This document shows, one piece after another, positions 21,401 to 31,100 of a stretch of 64,000 nt of DNA. The notes beneath the pieces were generated by a model that saw nothing but the letters and a program-made list of their open reading frames with translations, searched no databases and was not told the DNA's origin. The position numbers and the translations under genes were made by a program. This stretch comes from Mycocentrospora acerina (taxonomy: Eukaryota; Ascomycota; Dothideomycetes; Pleosporales): the NCBI GenBank assembly GCA_022701365.1, contig JAKUHH010000177.1:992001-1056000 (forward strand), read 5' to 3'. Position 1 is the stretch's first letter; each line of letters begins with the position of its first letter.

Positions 21401-23733
21401 GCCGCTCGATGGCTGAGAGGGCCTTGGACAATCACGTCGCGTTCAAGCCGTGGGTGAAAATGCCAGGCGACCAGCATCCTGGTGGAGGAGGACGGTGAGG
21501 ACGGTCACCGTCATGCTCACCTAGTCATTGACTAGACAGAACGTTACAAGCAAGGCTTGGACAAGAGCCAATCGCGGTGCGCTTGCCGGTCCGCTCGACA
21601 AGGTTGTTTGCAGCGTCAGGTCGTTTAAAAAGATCCCGTCAATAGCGTCTCCTCGGCGCTGCGGCCACATATGACTACGGCATAGCTCTTTAGTCGCGTC
21701 TTGCGATTCCTCTCCACAATCTTGTGTCGTATAAGGTTTGCTTTGGTGCAGTTGTGAAGGACGTGGAAAAAATAAGACATGCTTACTTTTCCACGTTAAC
21801 GAGGCTATAGTCCCATATACCAGCCAAAGCTGATCAAAAGCAATGTCTCATACACCCGCAAGTGGTGGCATTAACCGCCGCTCAAGCCATGAATCGAACC
21901 ATGCAACTGTACCCTGCCTCATATATTCACCGAAGAGCTTGTATGCCTACCTGCGTAACGCGAGAATCCGCCCACATTCCGACAACGGGGGAAAAAGAAA
22001 AAATTAAAGTTCCCCAAGATGGCCGTTGAATAGAATGGACCCAGCATCCAAAAGCTTCACAGGCTACTATGAGATGATCTGGCGGTGACCGTTCATCAAG
22101 TCAGTCGACACTTGCTTGACTCTCGGTTCCAGCAGCCGGCTCGGGCCGCTGCTAGAATCGGCTAGCTCCAGCTGTCGTCATGAACCAAACTTTTAGATCA
22201 ACGGCGTAAAGGCTTGGAAACCGTTGCAAATCATCATCTGGATGAGCAGACAATGGTAGTGCAGAGTCGTCCTTCAAAGTTTACCAGCTACGTGCAGCTA
22301 ACTTCAGGGCACGTCCTTGCCACCTGGCAGGTGCCCTGCAGGTGTGCATAGAATCGCTATCATAAACGAGTCGTCGCGGAACTGTTTCGGCGAATTTTCC
22401 TGCAGGAAGATGTCGTGCACGGGGTCTAGGTGATGCTATCTCATACTGAACTTCCTTTTTGCAAAGTTCCCAAAATGCCAAAGTGTGAGATGTGGCTTCT
22501 AGATCTCAAGTCGATCAGACATCGCCAAGGAACATTGATTGATTCACCGTAACTCTCTCGTTTCTCGGATTGGGTGCTTGAATAGTATGAATGCGTAAGC
22601 TACATGCAAATTACTCTAAATCCGGCGTAATATCTCTATAGCCTATCCTAAGTGCGTGTTAAATGCGGATCGCATGACTATACGAACGTTATTTCTGATT
22701 AGGGAAATGCTGAGAATCAGGTGCGAGAACAATGTTTAACCTTTAGATTTTCTTAAATCCGGAACCCCAATCTTCCGTCCGTATCTTCGTTTTCTCATCG
22801 CCTTTCAAGATTAACAGCATTGTCCTTGGAATTTATATAACCAGGCGAGTAAATTTACTCTGCTTTCACATCGACAGTAAACCTACTATGGTCAAATAAT
22901 TCATGTATACTGAGCAGTTTATTACGTGCAAAGATGAGCGTGCACAGGAGTTCCAGGTATGAAGACTGTTTGTCAAGACGCTGCAATCTCAGTAAAAAAT
23001 TCAGTACATGATTAAGCTGAGCAGGTCAGTAAAGTCGGTAGTGCACTGACTACAGAAGTTCATGATGTGGCATGAGCGCTGTACGGGAGGCTCAACTTTG
23101 GGGGGAATTCCGGTGGAGCCGGAGAAAAGTTGTGTCCAGGTTGAAGAGTAAATATGGATTCGCGAAAATTTGAACAGGGTGAGAAAGAAAAGTAGACAAT
23201 ATTTAGGAGGGTGCACAACGTGAAGAGAGGGTTTGACATGGTCAAACGGACTTGGTTGCTTGAGACATTATGTTTTGTGGCATACTTTTTACATGTGAAT
23301 GCCAGTTTTTGGTCGTCATAAGCGCTATTGTAGTAACGAAAGGCCGTTCAAATTTGACAGGATAAGCTTTTCGACTGTTGGTAGTGGACAGAGATCTTGG
23401 CTCTTGATATTGGTTGTACGCAATTCCTGATAGAATTGTATGGATTCGCACTGCTGACTTGTGCGAAACAAGAATCCGCCACGGTGTTTTCCCAAAATCG
23501 TGATATTCCATTGAGCTTTTTCAGCCGCCAATTGTACTAATACAGTGTGTTCTCCGCGAGTTGCCAGCTATAATAGAGGAGATGCACCCAAAGCTTAGCG
23601 GTCGATGTTCAGAACATCCTGCCGCCCATTTGATCCAATATCATCCCAGAAAACCGGTACGCCTTCTTAACGTGGTATTTTACATGAATTTGGATTTGCT
23701 TGCGGAAGCAATCGAGTGAGGTAGCCGTCTCGT
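21401..23733. other. Gene-free interval upstream of the patatin gene
   Basis: 2.3 kb between the patatin start (leftward) and the TOM7 stop (leftward). It must include the patatin promoter. Only short ORFs without motifs are present (for example 22281-22481 and 23242-23511), and composition becomes AT-rich after about 22.5 kb. No recognisable repeat, tRNA or transposon remnant. Confidence 0.45.
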
Positions 23734-24131
23734 TTACGCAAGCGGGGAGAACAGCCTGTTTATGTAAGCTGGTTGGTCATATAACCATCAATGTATACAC
23801 TGTGCGCATAATTCCAAGCTCTTTCCAAATTCGCAAAATCAATCGCCAGAGCATTTATGCCTGATTGAGAGTATGACGTCTTTTCCTTGGACAGACCAGC
23901 GCCTCTACAAGGCCGCATAGACAGAGGGGTTCTCACCGGATGAGGGAGGGCTTTGGCTGGCTTTGCGAGTAACCAAGGTACAGAATCAGAGGGAGGTAGC
24001 CGTAGTGGATGGCAACGCGGGAGACGTCAATGATGCGCGCGATGCGCTCCTGGGACAGTGTCAGGCATTGCAGTGGGAGTGCACTGGCATAGACGATGAC
24101 GTACCTTGGACTCTTCTGACAGCTGGAACAT
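23734..24131 (-). CDS. TOM7: TOM7, small subunit of the mitochondrial outer-membrane translocase
   Basis: Tiny three-exon gene: 24131-24105, 24049-23937 and 23755-23734, with introns of 55 and 181 bp. The spliced product is 53 aa. It starts MFQLSEESKERIARIIDVSR, continues with a membrane segment (IHYGYLPLILYLGY) and ends SLIRLFSPLA, matching the Tom7 family, whose members end in a similar LISPLA-type tail. Tom7 modulates assembly and stability of the TOM complex. The last exon codes only eight residues and falls below usual ORF cut-offs, yet donor GTGAGA, acceptor ACAG and phase all agree. It is divergent from SF3b4 with 284 bp between start codons. I am confident of the family; the last exon is the least secure part. 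Confidence 0.9.
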
Positions 24132-24415
24132 GGCGAATGTGTGGGTTGGGGAGCTAGAAGTGCCTGCAGGAGAGTCTCTGTGCGGGGGCGGGCAGTGATG
24201 GTCGGCGTGGTGGAGGGCGCTGTCAACGAGCAAATCCTCAAAGTTGATGGCGTCACGTGTTAGCGCAACATCCAAGCTCCAAAACTTCCCAAGGTCAAGC
24301 AGCGCTGCTGTCCGCGACGCACCAACGACAGAGTATCGCGCCCGTGGCCAGAAACCAAGAAAGACCCACCGTGCCCAATATACTGCGCTGCAGGTCACGT
24401 TAGAAGTCATTCGCC
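24132..24415. promoter_or_regulatory. Bidirectional promoter TOM7 / SF3b4
   Basis: 284 bp between divergent start codons. It contains a CACGTG E-box at 24254-24259 (bHLH/Cbf1-type core). ORFs reading through this interval are shadows. Confidence 0.5.
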
Positions 24416-25488
24416 ATGTCGGCTCCAAGCGCGCGTCACTGGTGGGTTCACGTTCACGTTCACGTTCACGTCCATGTCGAGTGATGGGCAGATGCTAATG
24501 CGCTTGCCCCAGGGAGCAGAACAAGGAAGCCACCGTCTACGTCGGCAACCTCCATGAGCGCATCACACCGCGGCTGCTCCACGAGCTGATGCTCAACGCC
24601 GGCCGTGTACGCAACGTCAACATGCCCGTCGACCGCGTCAACGGACAGCACCAAGGCTTCGGCTTCGTCGAGTTCCACACCGAGGCCGAGGCCGACTATG
24701 CGCCCAAGATCATGAACAACGTCGCCCTGCACGGCAATCGCATACGCGTGAACAAGGCGTCTGCGGACAAGCAGAAGAATGTCGAGATTGGCGCTGAGTT
24801 GTTCATTGGCAACCTGGACGGCATGGTGGACGAGAAGACGCTCTACGACACGTTTGGCCAGTTTGGGCCTCTTATCAACGCGCCAAAGGTTGCGCGCGAC
24901 GACAACGGGCTGTCAAAGGGCTACGGCTTCATATCCTTTGGCGACTTTGAATCCTCCGACGCCGCCATTGCCAGCATGCACGGCCAGTACATGATGAACA
25001 AGCAGATATCTGTCCAGTACGCATACAAGAAGGACGGCAAGGGCGAGCGCCACGGAGACGAAGCAGAGCGCATGCTCGCGAAGCAGGCCAAGGCTCACGG
25101 CGTTGCGCCAGCTGTTCAGCCACTACCCGCCCATCTGTTCCAGCTTCCCGCTGCTCTCCCTTCCAACGGTCCTCAGGGCATGATGGGAGATAGTCGCGGC
25201 GTACCTGGTGCGCCGAGTGGGCCCTCTGGTTTCGGGCCTCCCAACGGAAACTACGGCCCTCCCAACGGGAATTATGGTCCTCCACCTGGAGCTGCCGGAT
25301 TTGGTCGTGGACCACCCACTGGTCCTCCGTCCCTGTCTGTAGCACCGCCTGCCTCTGGCCTGCCAGCCCGACCACCAAGCGGCATTTATCCCCCGCCTGG
25401 GTTTGGCGGCGCGCCAAATGGTCCGCCAGGATTTGGATACCCACCTGCACCAGGCTTCGGGCCACCAGGTTTCGCTCCCCCGAGGTAG
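24416..25488 (+). CDS. HSH49: Splicing factor 3B subunit 4 (SAP49/Hsh49)
   Basis: U2 snRNP protein that binds pre-mRNA near the branch site and contacts SF3b2 (Cus1). Exons 24416-24441 and 24513-25488; the 71-bp intron uses GTGGGT...CCCCAG with a GCTAAT branch. The 333-aa product starts MSAPSARHWEQNKEATVYVG, which recreates the conserved start of the family only after splicing. RRM1 is about residues 14-90 (VYVGNL..., GFGFVEF) and RRM2 about 101-178 (LFIGNLDGMVDEKTLYDTF, GYGFISF). The tail is rich in Pro, Gly, Asn and Phe with a repeated GPPNGNY unit, as in other SF3b4 proteins. The intron holds a hexamer repeat (separate entry). Confidence 0.95.
24446..24470 (+). repeat. (GTTCAC)4 microsatellite inside the SF3b4 intron
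   Basis: Four head-to-tail copies of GTTCAC just downstream of the 5' splice site of the only SF3b4 intron. Length polymorphism is likely; a regulatory effect is unknown. Confidence 0.85.
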
Positions 25489-26117
25489 ATTTGAAGTTGC
25501 GTAGTTTGGAGATATACCAGTGGCGAGTCACGGGTGCGCTGCACATGTTGGCCAGATGGGACACTTTAATCATAATTAAGACTTGGTTTAGTCAAGAGAA
25601 GGGAACACCTCACCAACAAAAATGCACATCAGCAGAGATCAGGAGGCTCAAGTCACACTTGCAAGCGATCGGCAGACGAGTGAGATCAATACAGACTTGC
25701 ACGCACGAAAACGCCCGGTGCATGTTAGAACACCGAATAGCATGACGCATGAAATGTAGGGAAAGTGGAAACACAATGATTAGTAGTGGAGGGCAGCCAA
25801 GTAGGAACTGCCCAAGTCGAGTCGAAAGAAGAGAGAAGAATCGACAAAGGAAAGCTGAAGAATGCAAAGAACATGAAAGCTCCCAACTCGTCGTGGCGCA
25901 AATATGACACCATCTCCTCCGCATGCATAGCACATTCCAAACAGAAGAAAAAATGCCCGCTTTCCAAACACAATGAAAAATCCCTGGTAGATCCTATCCC
26001 ATCCCATCCCATCCCATCTCATTCCTTCCGACCCCGTAACAAAAGAAACAAGAACACAAGAAACCCCACAGACTAACACATCTAAAACTTAATCCTCCTA
26101 TCTCTGACAGCCGTTCC
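25489..26117. other. Convergent 3' region SF3b4 / DUF2015, with a CCCAT repeat
   Basis: About 630 bp with both 3' UTRs. A (CCCAT)n tract lies at about 25994-26018. Opposed ORFs here are shadows of low-complexity DNA. No gene is seen. Confidence 0.5.
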
Positions 26118-26845
26118 TCATGAAAAGCTGACAAACTTGGGGTCCCTCGGAATCCCATCTGCGCCAATTCCATTCCTCCTGAACCGGTCCTGCATGTACA
26201 GTCGTCGTGCCTCATCAAACGTGACACTCTGGCGCTTCATAATGCGCAGGACGTCCTTTTTGGCTGCGTCGTCGAGCCCCTGGCGGGAGTCGCCCGACTC
26301 GACGTTCCCACTGAGGTCAAATGTCGATGAGTGCAGCCCGGATTCAATGTCGTCGCGAAACGAGGAAGGAAGTCGTGTGTAGAGGGGTTCCGGCATGTGG
26401 GATAGGAGAGGGAGCCAGAGGTGGCGGGTTAGGTACAGGGCTGGTAGGGAGGTGTTAGTTTGAAATAAGGGGAGGGTATGGGAAAGAAAGGGGAAAGAGA
26501 GAGAGAGAAAGAGAGAGAGAGAAAGAGAAAGAGAGATGTACTGATTTAGATGGAGATGTGGAGTGGTAGGTTGGAGTTTAGACTTGTGGTATGAACAATG
26601 ACGAGGTGTGATTATAAAGTAGGAAATTTTGTAGTAGGAAATTTGAGAGGAAAGGTACGAAATTCAAAAAGTTGCAAAAAGGCGTGCGTTGAAGTTGGTG
26701 CAAGTGGTGGGAATCAAGTATGCGCCAGCAACCACAATGCAGCATAGGAACATGCAGTCTGGGGAAAAGGAAGAAAAGAGGGGGGAGTCTTACCAGTTGC
26801 AAGCGCAAGGATGCAAAAGGATACTGAATATAGAATGTACCCCAT
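26118..26845 (-). CDS. DUF2015 family protein with N-terminal membrane anchor
   Basis: Small fungal protein of unknown function. Exons 26845-26794 and 26440-26118, joined across a 353-bp intron (donor GTAAGA, acceptor CTACCAG). The product is 124 aa. Residues 1-24 (MGYILYSVSFCILALATALY) form a hydrophobic signal anchor or signal peptide. The rest holds the conserved block PEPLYTRLPSSFRDDIESGL, FDLSGNVESGDSRQGLDD, MKRQSVTFDEARRLYMQDRF and the tail NGIGADGIPRDPKFVSFS, which I recognise as DUF2015. The conserved Asp/Arg-rich segment looks like a short helical domain facing away from the membrane. The intron is unusually long for this window and carries a GA-rich tract. Divergent from eL28. Confidence 0.85.
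26481..26536 (-). repeat. Purine (GA/GAAA) tract in the DUF2015 intron
   Basis: Runs of GAGAGA and GAAAGA on the + strand, hence a CT-rich pyrimidine tract in the transcript, upstream of the 3' splice site at 26441. Confidence 0.8.
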
Positions 26846-27377
26846 TTTAGCGGTGATGTTTGAAACTTCCTGGGTTTCCTGGCTGGCTAGAGAGAGGCCT
26901 GACAGGCGCGGAGGGCTGCGGGAGGGCGCGTAGCAAAGGTGCCGGTTATCCAGGGGGGCTGACCAAGGTTGAAAGAGAGAAGACAAAAGAAATTATCAAG
27001 GCGATATGGAAGTGAGAAGCTGCAAAGGCAGCGCGTCTCAGAAAAGGTCTACTCGAGGCTGGTGGGGTGGTACGCCTGCGATGTTAGATGTTCTGGGAGG
27101 GAGGACGGCACCAGCGTGTGGCACTCTATCACAGGCAGGCGCGCGTTCATGCAATCATGCGCTGCGCCACGCCACTACGCCAGCTGCCAGCTGCTAGCTC
27201 CCTGGCTGCACGTGATATGGGTGAGTCAGCAACTGAGACGACGGGGTGTGCGACTGCCAGACGCCGACCGCGCTAGCTGCATCAGGCAATATAGACGAAT
27301 ATTGAGCTTCCAACACACGTCGAGGGAACTTTGAACGACCAGCACCGACAAGTTATCCTCGACCTCATAACGACAAA
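26846..27377. promoter_or_regulatory. Bidirectional promoter DUF2015 / eL28
   Basis: 532 bp between divergent start codons. It holds CACGTG at 27209-27214 and TGAGTCA at 27222-27228, separated by only 7 bp and about 150 bp upstream of the eL28 ATG. Confidence 0.5.
27209..27228. promoter_or_regulatory. Adjacent CACGTG and TGAGTCA motifs upstream of eL28
   Basis: E-box core and bZIP (Gcn4/CpcA-type) palindrome within 20 bp, in a ribosomal protein promoter. The match is exact for both cores; occupancy is inference. Confidence 0.35.
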
Positions 27378-28100
27378 ATGGCGACCACTATCTCTCACGA
27401 CCTGGCTTGGGAAGTCACCAGTGAGTCCGCGCAATCTGGGCTGGGCACGATGGAAGGATTGGACTGATGATGGTGTGTAGAGGGACACAGCGCTACGCTT
27501 GTCAAGAGGGCGAACGGTGTGCAGTTCTCGCGCGATCCTTTTAACCTGAGGAACGTCTACAGCCGCAAGGTACGAACTCTCTTGCAAATACTGGCCGCAA
27601 TTCGCTAACTGCAGCAGAACGAGGGTCAGATCGCCGACAAGGTACGCCCGCCTCGAACCCGCGAATGCGACAAACGCGCAACTCTCTGCAGAAAGACTTG
27701 GTATTGATCTCGAAATAGGCCATTGGCATCCTCCCCGCAAAGGATGGCGGTGTAACTCTTCTCACCAAGAAGTCCGACAAGCACCACCAGCCTGCTGCCT
27801 CCATCCAGTCCACCACCTTCGGCCCCAGCCGATCGACCCGCAAGTACGTGCCGCCACACACACGCCCATTCTCGTCCACCAGCGCAGAAACATGATTTGC
27901 ATCAGAGTGTCGTGCTGACACTACACAGGACCTACTCCGCCATTGTCAACTCGACCACCAAGCGCGGATACCGCGCCGACCTCCGCCAGGATGCCGTTGC
28001 CCGTGCCTCTGCCATCCGCAAGAGCCAGAAGCCCGTCAAGGCCGACAAGGTCGCAAAGCTGAGGGGAGCCAAGGCCAAGGCCGCTGAGGAGAAGGCATAA
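27378..28100 (+). CDS. RPL28: 60S ribosomal protein eL28
   Basis: Large-subunit ribosomal protein of the eL28 family (the human RPL28 type, not yeast Rpl28/uL15; the family is absent from S. cerevisiae). Five exons: 27378-27420, 27481-27569, 27618-27641, 27719-27843 and 27929-28100, with introns of 60, 48, 77 and 85 bp. The product is 150 aa: it starts MATTISHDLAWEV, continues LVKRANGVQFSRDPFNLRNV, then NEGQIADK, AIGILPAKDGGVTLLTKKSD, and ends with a basic tail (VKADKVAKLRGAKAKAAEEK). Exon 3 is a 24-nt microexon encoding eight residues. Phase agrees at every junction. Likely co-regulated with other ribosomal protein genes. Confidence 0.93.
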
Positions 28101-31100
28101 ATTGGTCGTATGTGTGTGTGACGGGTCGGAGTTTATGCTTCATTCGGGTTCGATACGCTCATGAACGGAATGAGAGGGCTGGGCATGGAGCCGTGAGCAA
28201 AAGCTAGGTCTTCCAATAGCGAAAAGACTGGGCTGAAATGATATTGCTTCGAAACCCACATGTTCGCCATCTTGAGCTGAAATGTCTGCTTGGAGTATGA
28301 GTATAGTGCTGGAGGACAAGTAGGAGAGAAGCACCCAGATACCAGACAATCAAGCAGACGCAGCAAGCGAAGTGACATCAATTTTACTCCGGATATCGAC
28401 AAACCGTTGTCTTCTGACCATGACTTGTTTCATTTGGCTGAGTCCTGACATGATGAACCCAAAGTGAAGGACTCCTACTGCTAACGAGTTCAAGACCTGA
28501 CTTGCCGTCACATCTTATTGCTTGAGAAATGGTGAAAGCGTGTTAATGCTCATATCTCGACGTAATCACTCCTACATGAGTCGGCCATTCCAACTCAGAC
28601 GAATCTGTCTAGTCTAAACAACCTTCTCTCTACGGACACTCAACTAACGGCCATCCACTAGCCATAGAGGATCGAGACACCACTTGTATTCGGTGAATTC
28701 AATGGGACACAATCACATCTCAAGACTGGGGGATATTATACTGATATCGACACCTCACTCTGTCTCGAGCTTTGGCCAATTGAAACATAAATCGAGTCTA
28801 CTCACTTGGTAATTTCAATGAAGGAGTGGTCGTCTGTCAGGCCCTTGTACACTCTTTGTGTTTTACATGTCCATATCTGTGTCAATGGTGGGAGCCGAGG
28901 AATATGGTTGCCAACTCATCATCGTTATCGTCATCTTCCTCCCCGAGAAGGAGTGCATGTCGCCATGCTGGACGAGTATATTATAAATCGAGCTCATTAA
29001 TCGGTCTTGGTTTTTCGTGGGGGAGAAGTCATTCCATTCGGGTTGCCGAGTCGATGAGCGGGGTGGAGGGAGGTTGGGGAATATTGTGATTGGAAATCGT
29101 GTGGGCTGGGTTAGGGTTTTCCTGCAAGTTCGGGGCATTATCGTATTTTGTCGCATTATGCCTCGGATTTAAGGCGCCGAAATTCCACGGTATCTGCTTA
29201 TGCGACGCTGATAGTGCGGCTATATGGTCGAGACAAGCAATGTTGCACGGGCTGGGCAGAAGCGGCAAGTGGCTCCCTAGCGCCACTTTGAGCTACCGTT
29301 ACGTCAAAGGAAGTATGGCATGGTGATGCCTGGCGTCGCGACGACGGTGAATCAGAGAGCGAGGCTCCACAGAGTGCCTGCCCTGCGATTGTTAGCGCAC
29401 GACAAAATTTGTCCTCCAGCCTCGCATCGTCCTGATCTGGTGTCATCTGGCGATCGACGTTGGGTTGCTCACCTAGTGACTACCGGCACCTACAGACTTC
29501 ACGCCCAACAACAGTCATACTCGCCGACACATGCTCATGGGCCAAACAAACACATCCCCGCCATGTAGACATATCGGTCTAGGACTCAAGCCACTTCACG
29601 ACGATCACACACACTATTCTGCGGTATTATTGCGTTGTTCGCTCTCCGATCGGACATATCCATCACGTCTTCCCCGAGCTTTCTGATCGCATCATGTGGA
29701 CCTTCGGACACTGTGCCTGCCTCAGAGTGTAGCCAGCGCGTCCATATAATCCCCATTTTTCTAATTGGACCGCCCTTGAGCCCCTGCAACCAACCCCGAC
29801 GCCCTTCGGATGCAGTCAAGAGAATGCAACAAAAAGCCCTTGTTGGCGCTGAAAGCTCGGACGAAAAGCGCGTCAGGCTCTTCCGGGCGATCCGAGGGCA
29901 AACAATAAACCACTCCAACATCTGACCTGCATCAGGTCTAACGATAGTTTGACATGAGTGACGTCGCTTGCGAGTGCAAATTCATAAGCATCCTCGCCAA
30001 TAGCACTAGATAAGTAGACCGGGTCACCCTGTACTCCACGAAGCCTCACAGCAAAACAAAATACACTTTGTTCTCTCTCGCTCATAAAGAACCCGTCCAC
30101 TCACCTCCTCGCCACATCTTACAGTGCTGGAACACACATACTCACATACCAAAACCTTGACCATGCTTGTTCTTTACTGGTTAATCGCTCTTGTGATCCG
30201 CTATGTGGTGCACACTATAGAGCAAGTCCATACTTCGCTTGCGAACGCCGCGAGACAATTCGTCTTTGAACAGCGTGTGCAAGCGCCTGAATCAAGATGC
30301 GATTGCGGGGCACATCAGAGGATTGGATTCCGTTGTGAAAGGTGAGATATGAAGCACATGCCAAAAAGGTAAAGGCAAGGCTGACGAATTGCATAGTGTG
30401 TAGATTACCATGTCGCAACTTGCATCCATCACACTGTGGATCGAATAGATGAACAGCCTGCATCTCGATGACGAAAACACGCTCGGATCCTGGGGCGGAG
30501 TTTAATCGGCGATACTTGTCAGTCTACTGAACAGCGTCTTGAAAACTTGTGCGCATTCCCCGTATCCAAAACGGAGAAGACTAGCGTCATTAGCCGTTTT
30601 GATTTTCCACCATCGAGATCGGGCCATCGACTGCACGCCATTACTCAGAGTTATCGACTACGTCGTATGATGCGCGCTTGGACATGCCGTTTCACTTCCA
30701 GTTCAAGATTTTCTTTGCGAAGGAGAGACTAGACTGGTGGTCCTGGTGGTAGTCTCTAATTGGCTGCAGAAACCGGAAGGAGTACCGAGAATGATCGGAG
30801 CGAGATACTATCAAGCCCCAAATCTGGAATCGGCTTCCTGCATGCCGATCCCGCGGACTTTCGCTCTCTTGTTCGGTTCCGGCTCCAAACGCCAACACGG
30901 TGAGTATGAATCCGATCACCGTGTGGTCGACCAGTCGATCATCCCTGGCAACTACCTGTCAACAACAACCTTTTTCGTGACTATTCCAGCCTGCTTGGAA
31001 TTCTCGTTAAAGCTCGGGTTGCATACAGGTTTGACTCTGTGCGATCTGCATGAAGAGAAAACGAAACACTCGTTGACGATCGGTGAGGCGGAGCCACGAA

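Noticed and set aside
21880..21915. Box B-like GGTTCGATTC on the - strand suggesting a tRNA
   Set aside because: The flanking bases cannot form a T-stem and no acceptor stem or D-arm is visible.
27421..27480. TGATGATG in eL28 intron 1 as a C/D-box snoRNA C box
   Set aside because: The 60-bp intron is too short and lacks a D box and terminal stem.
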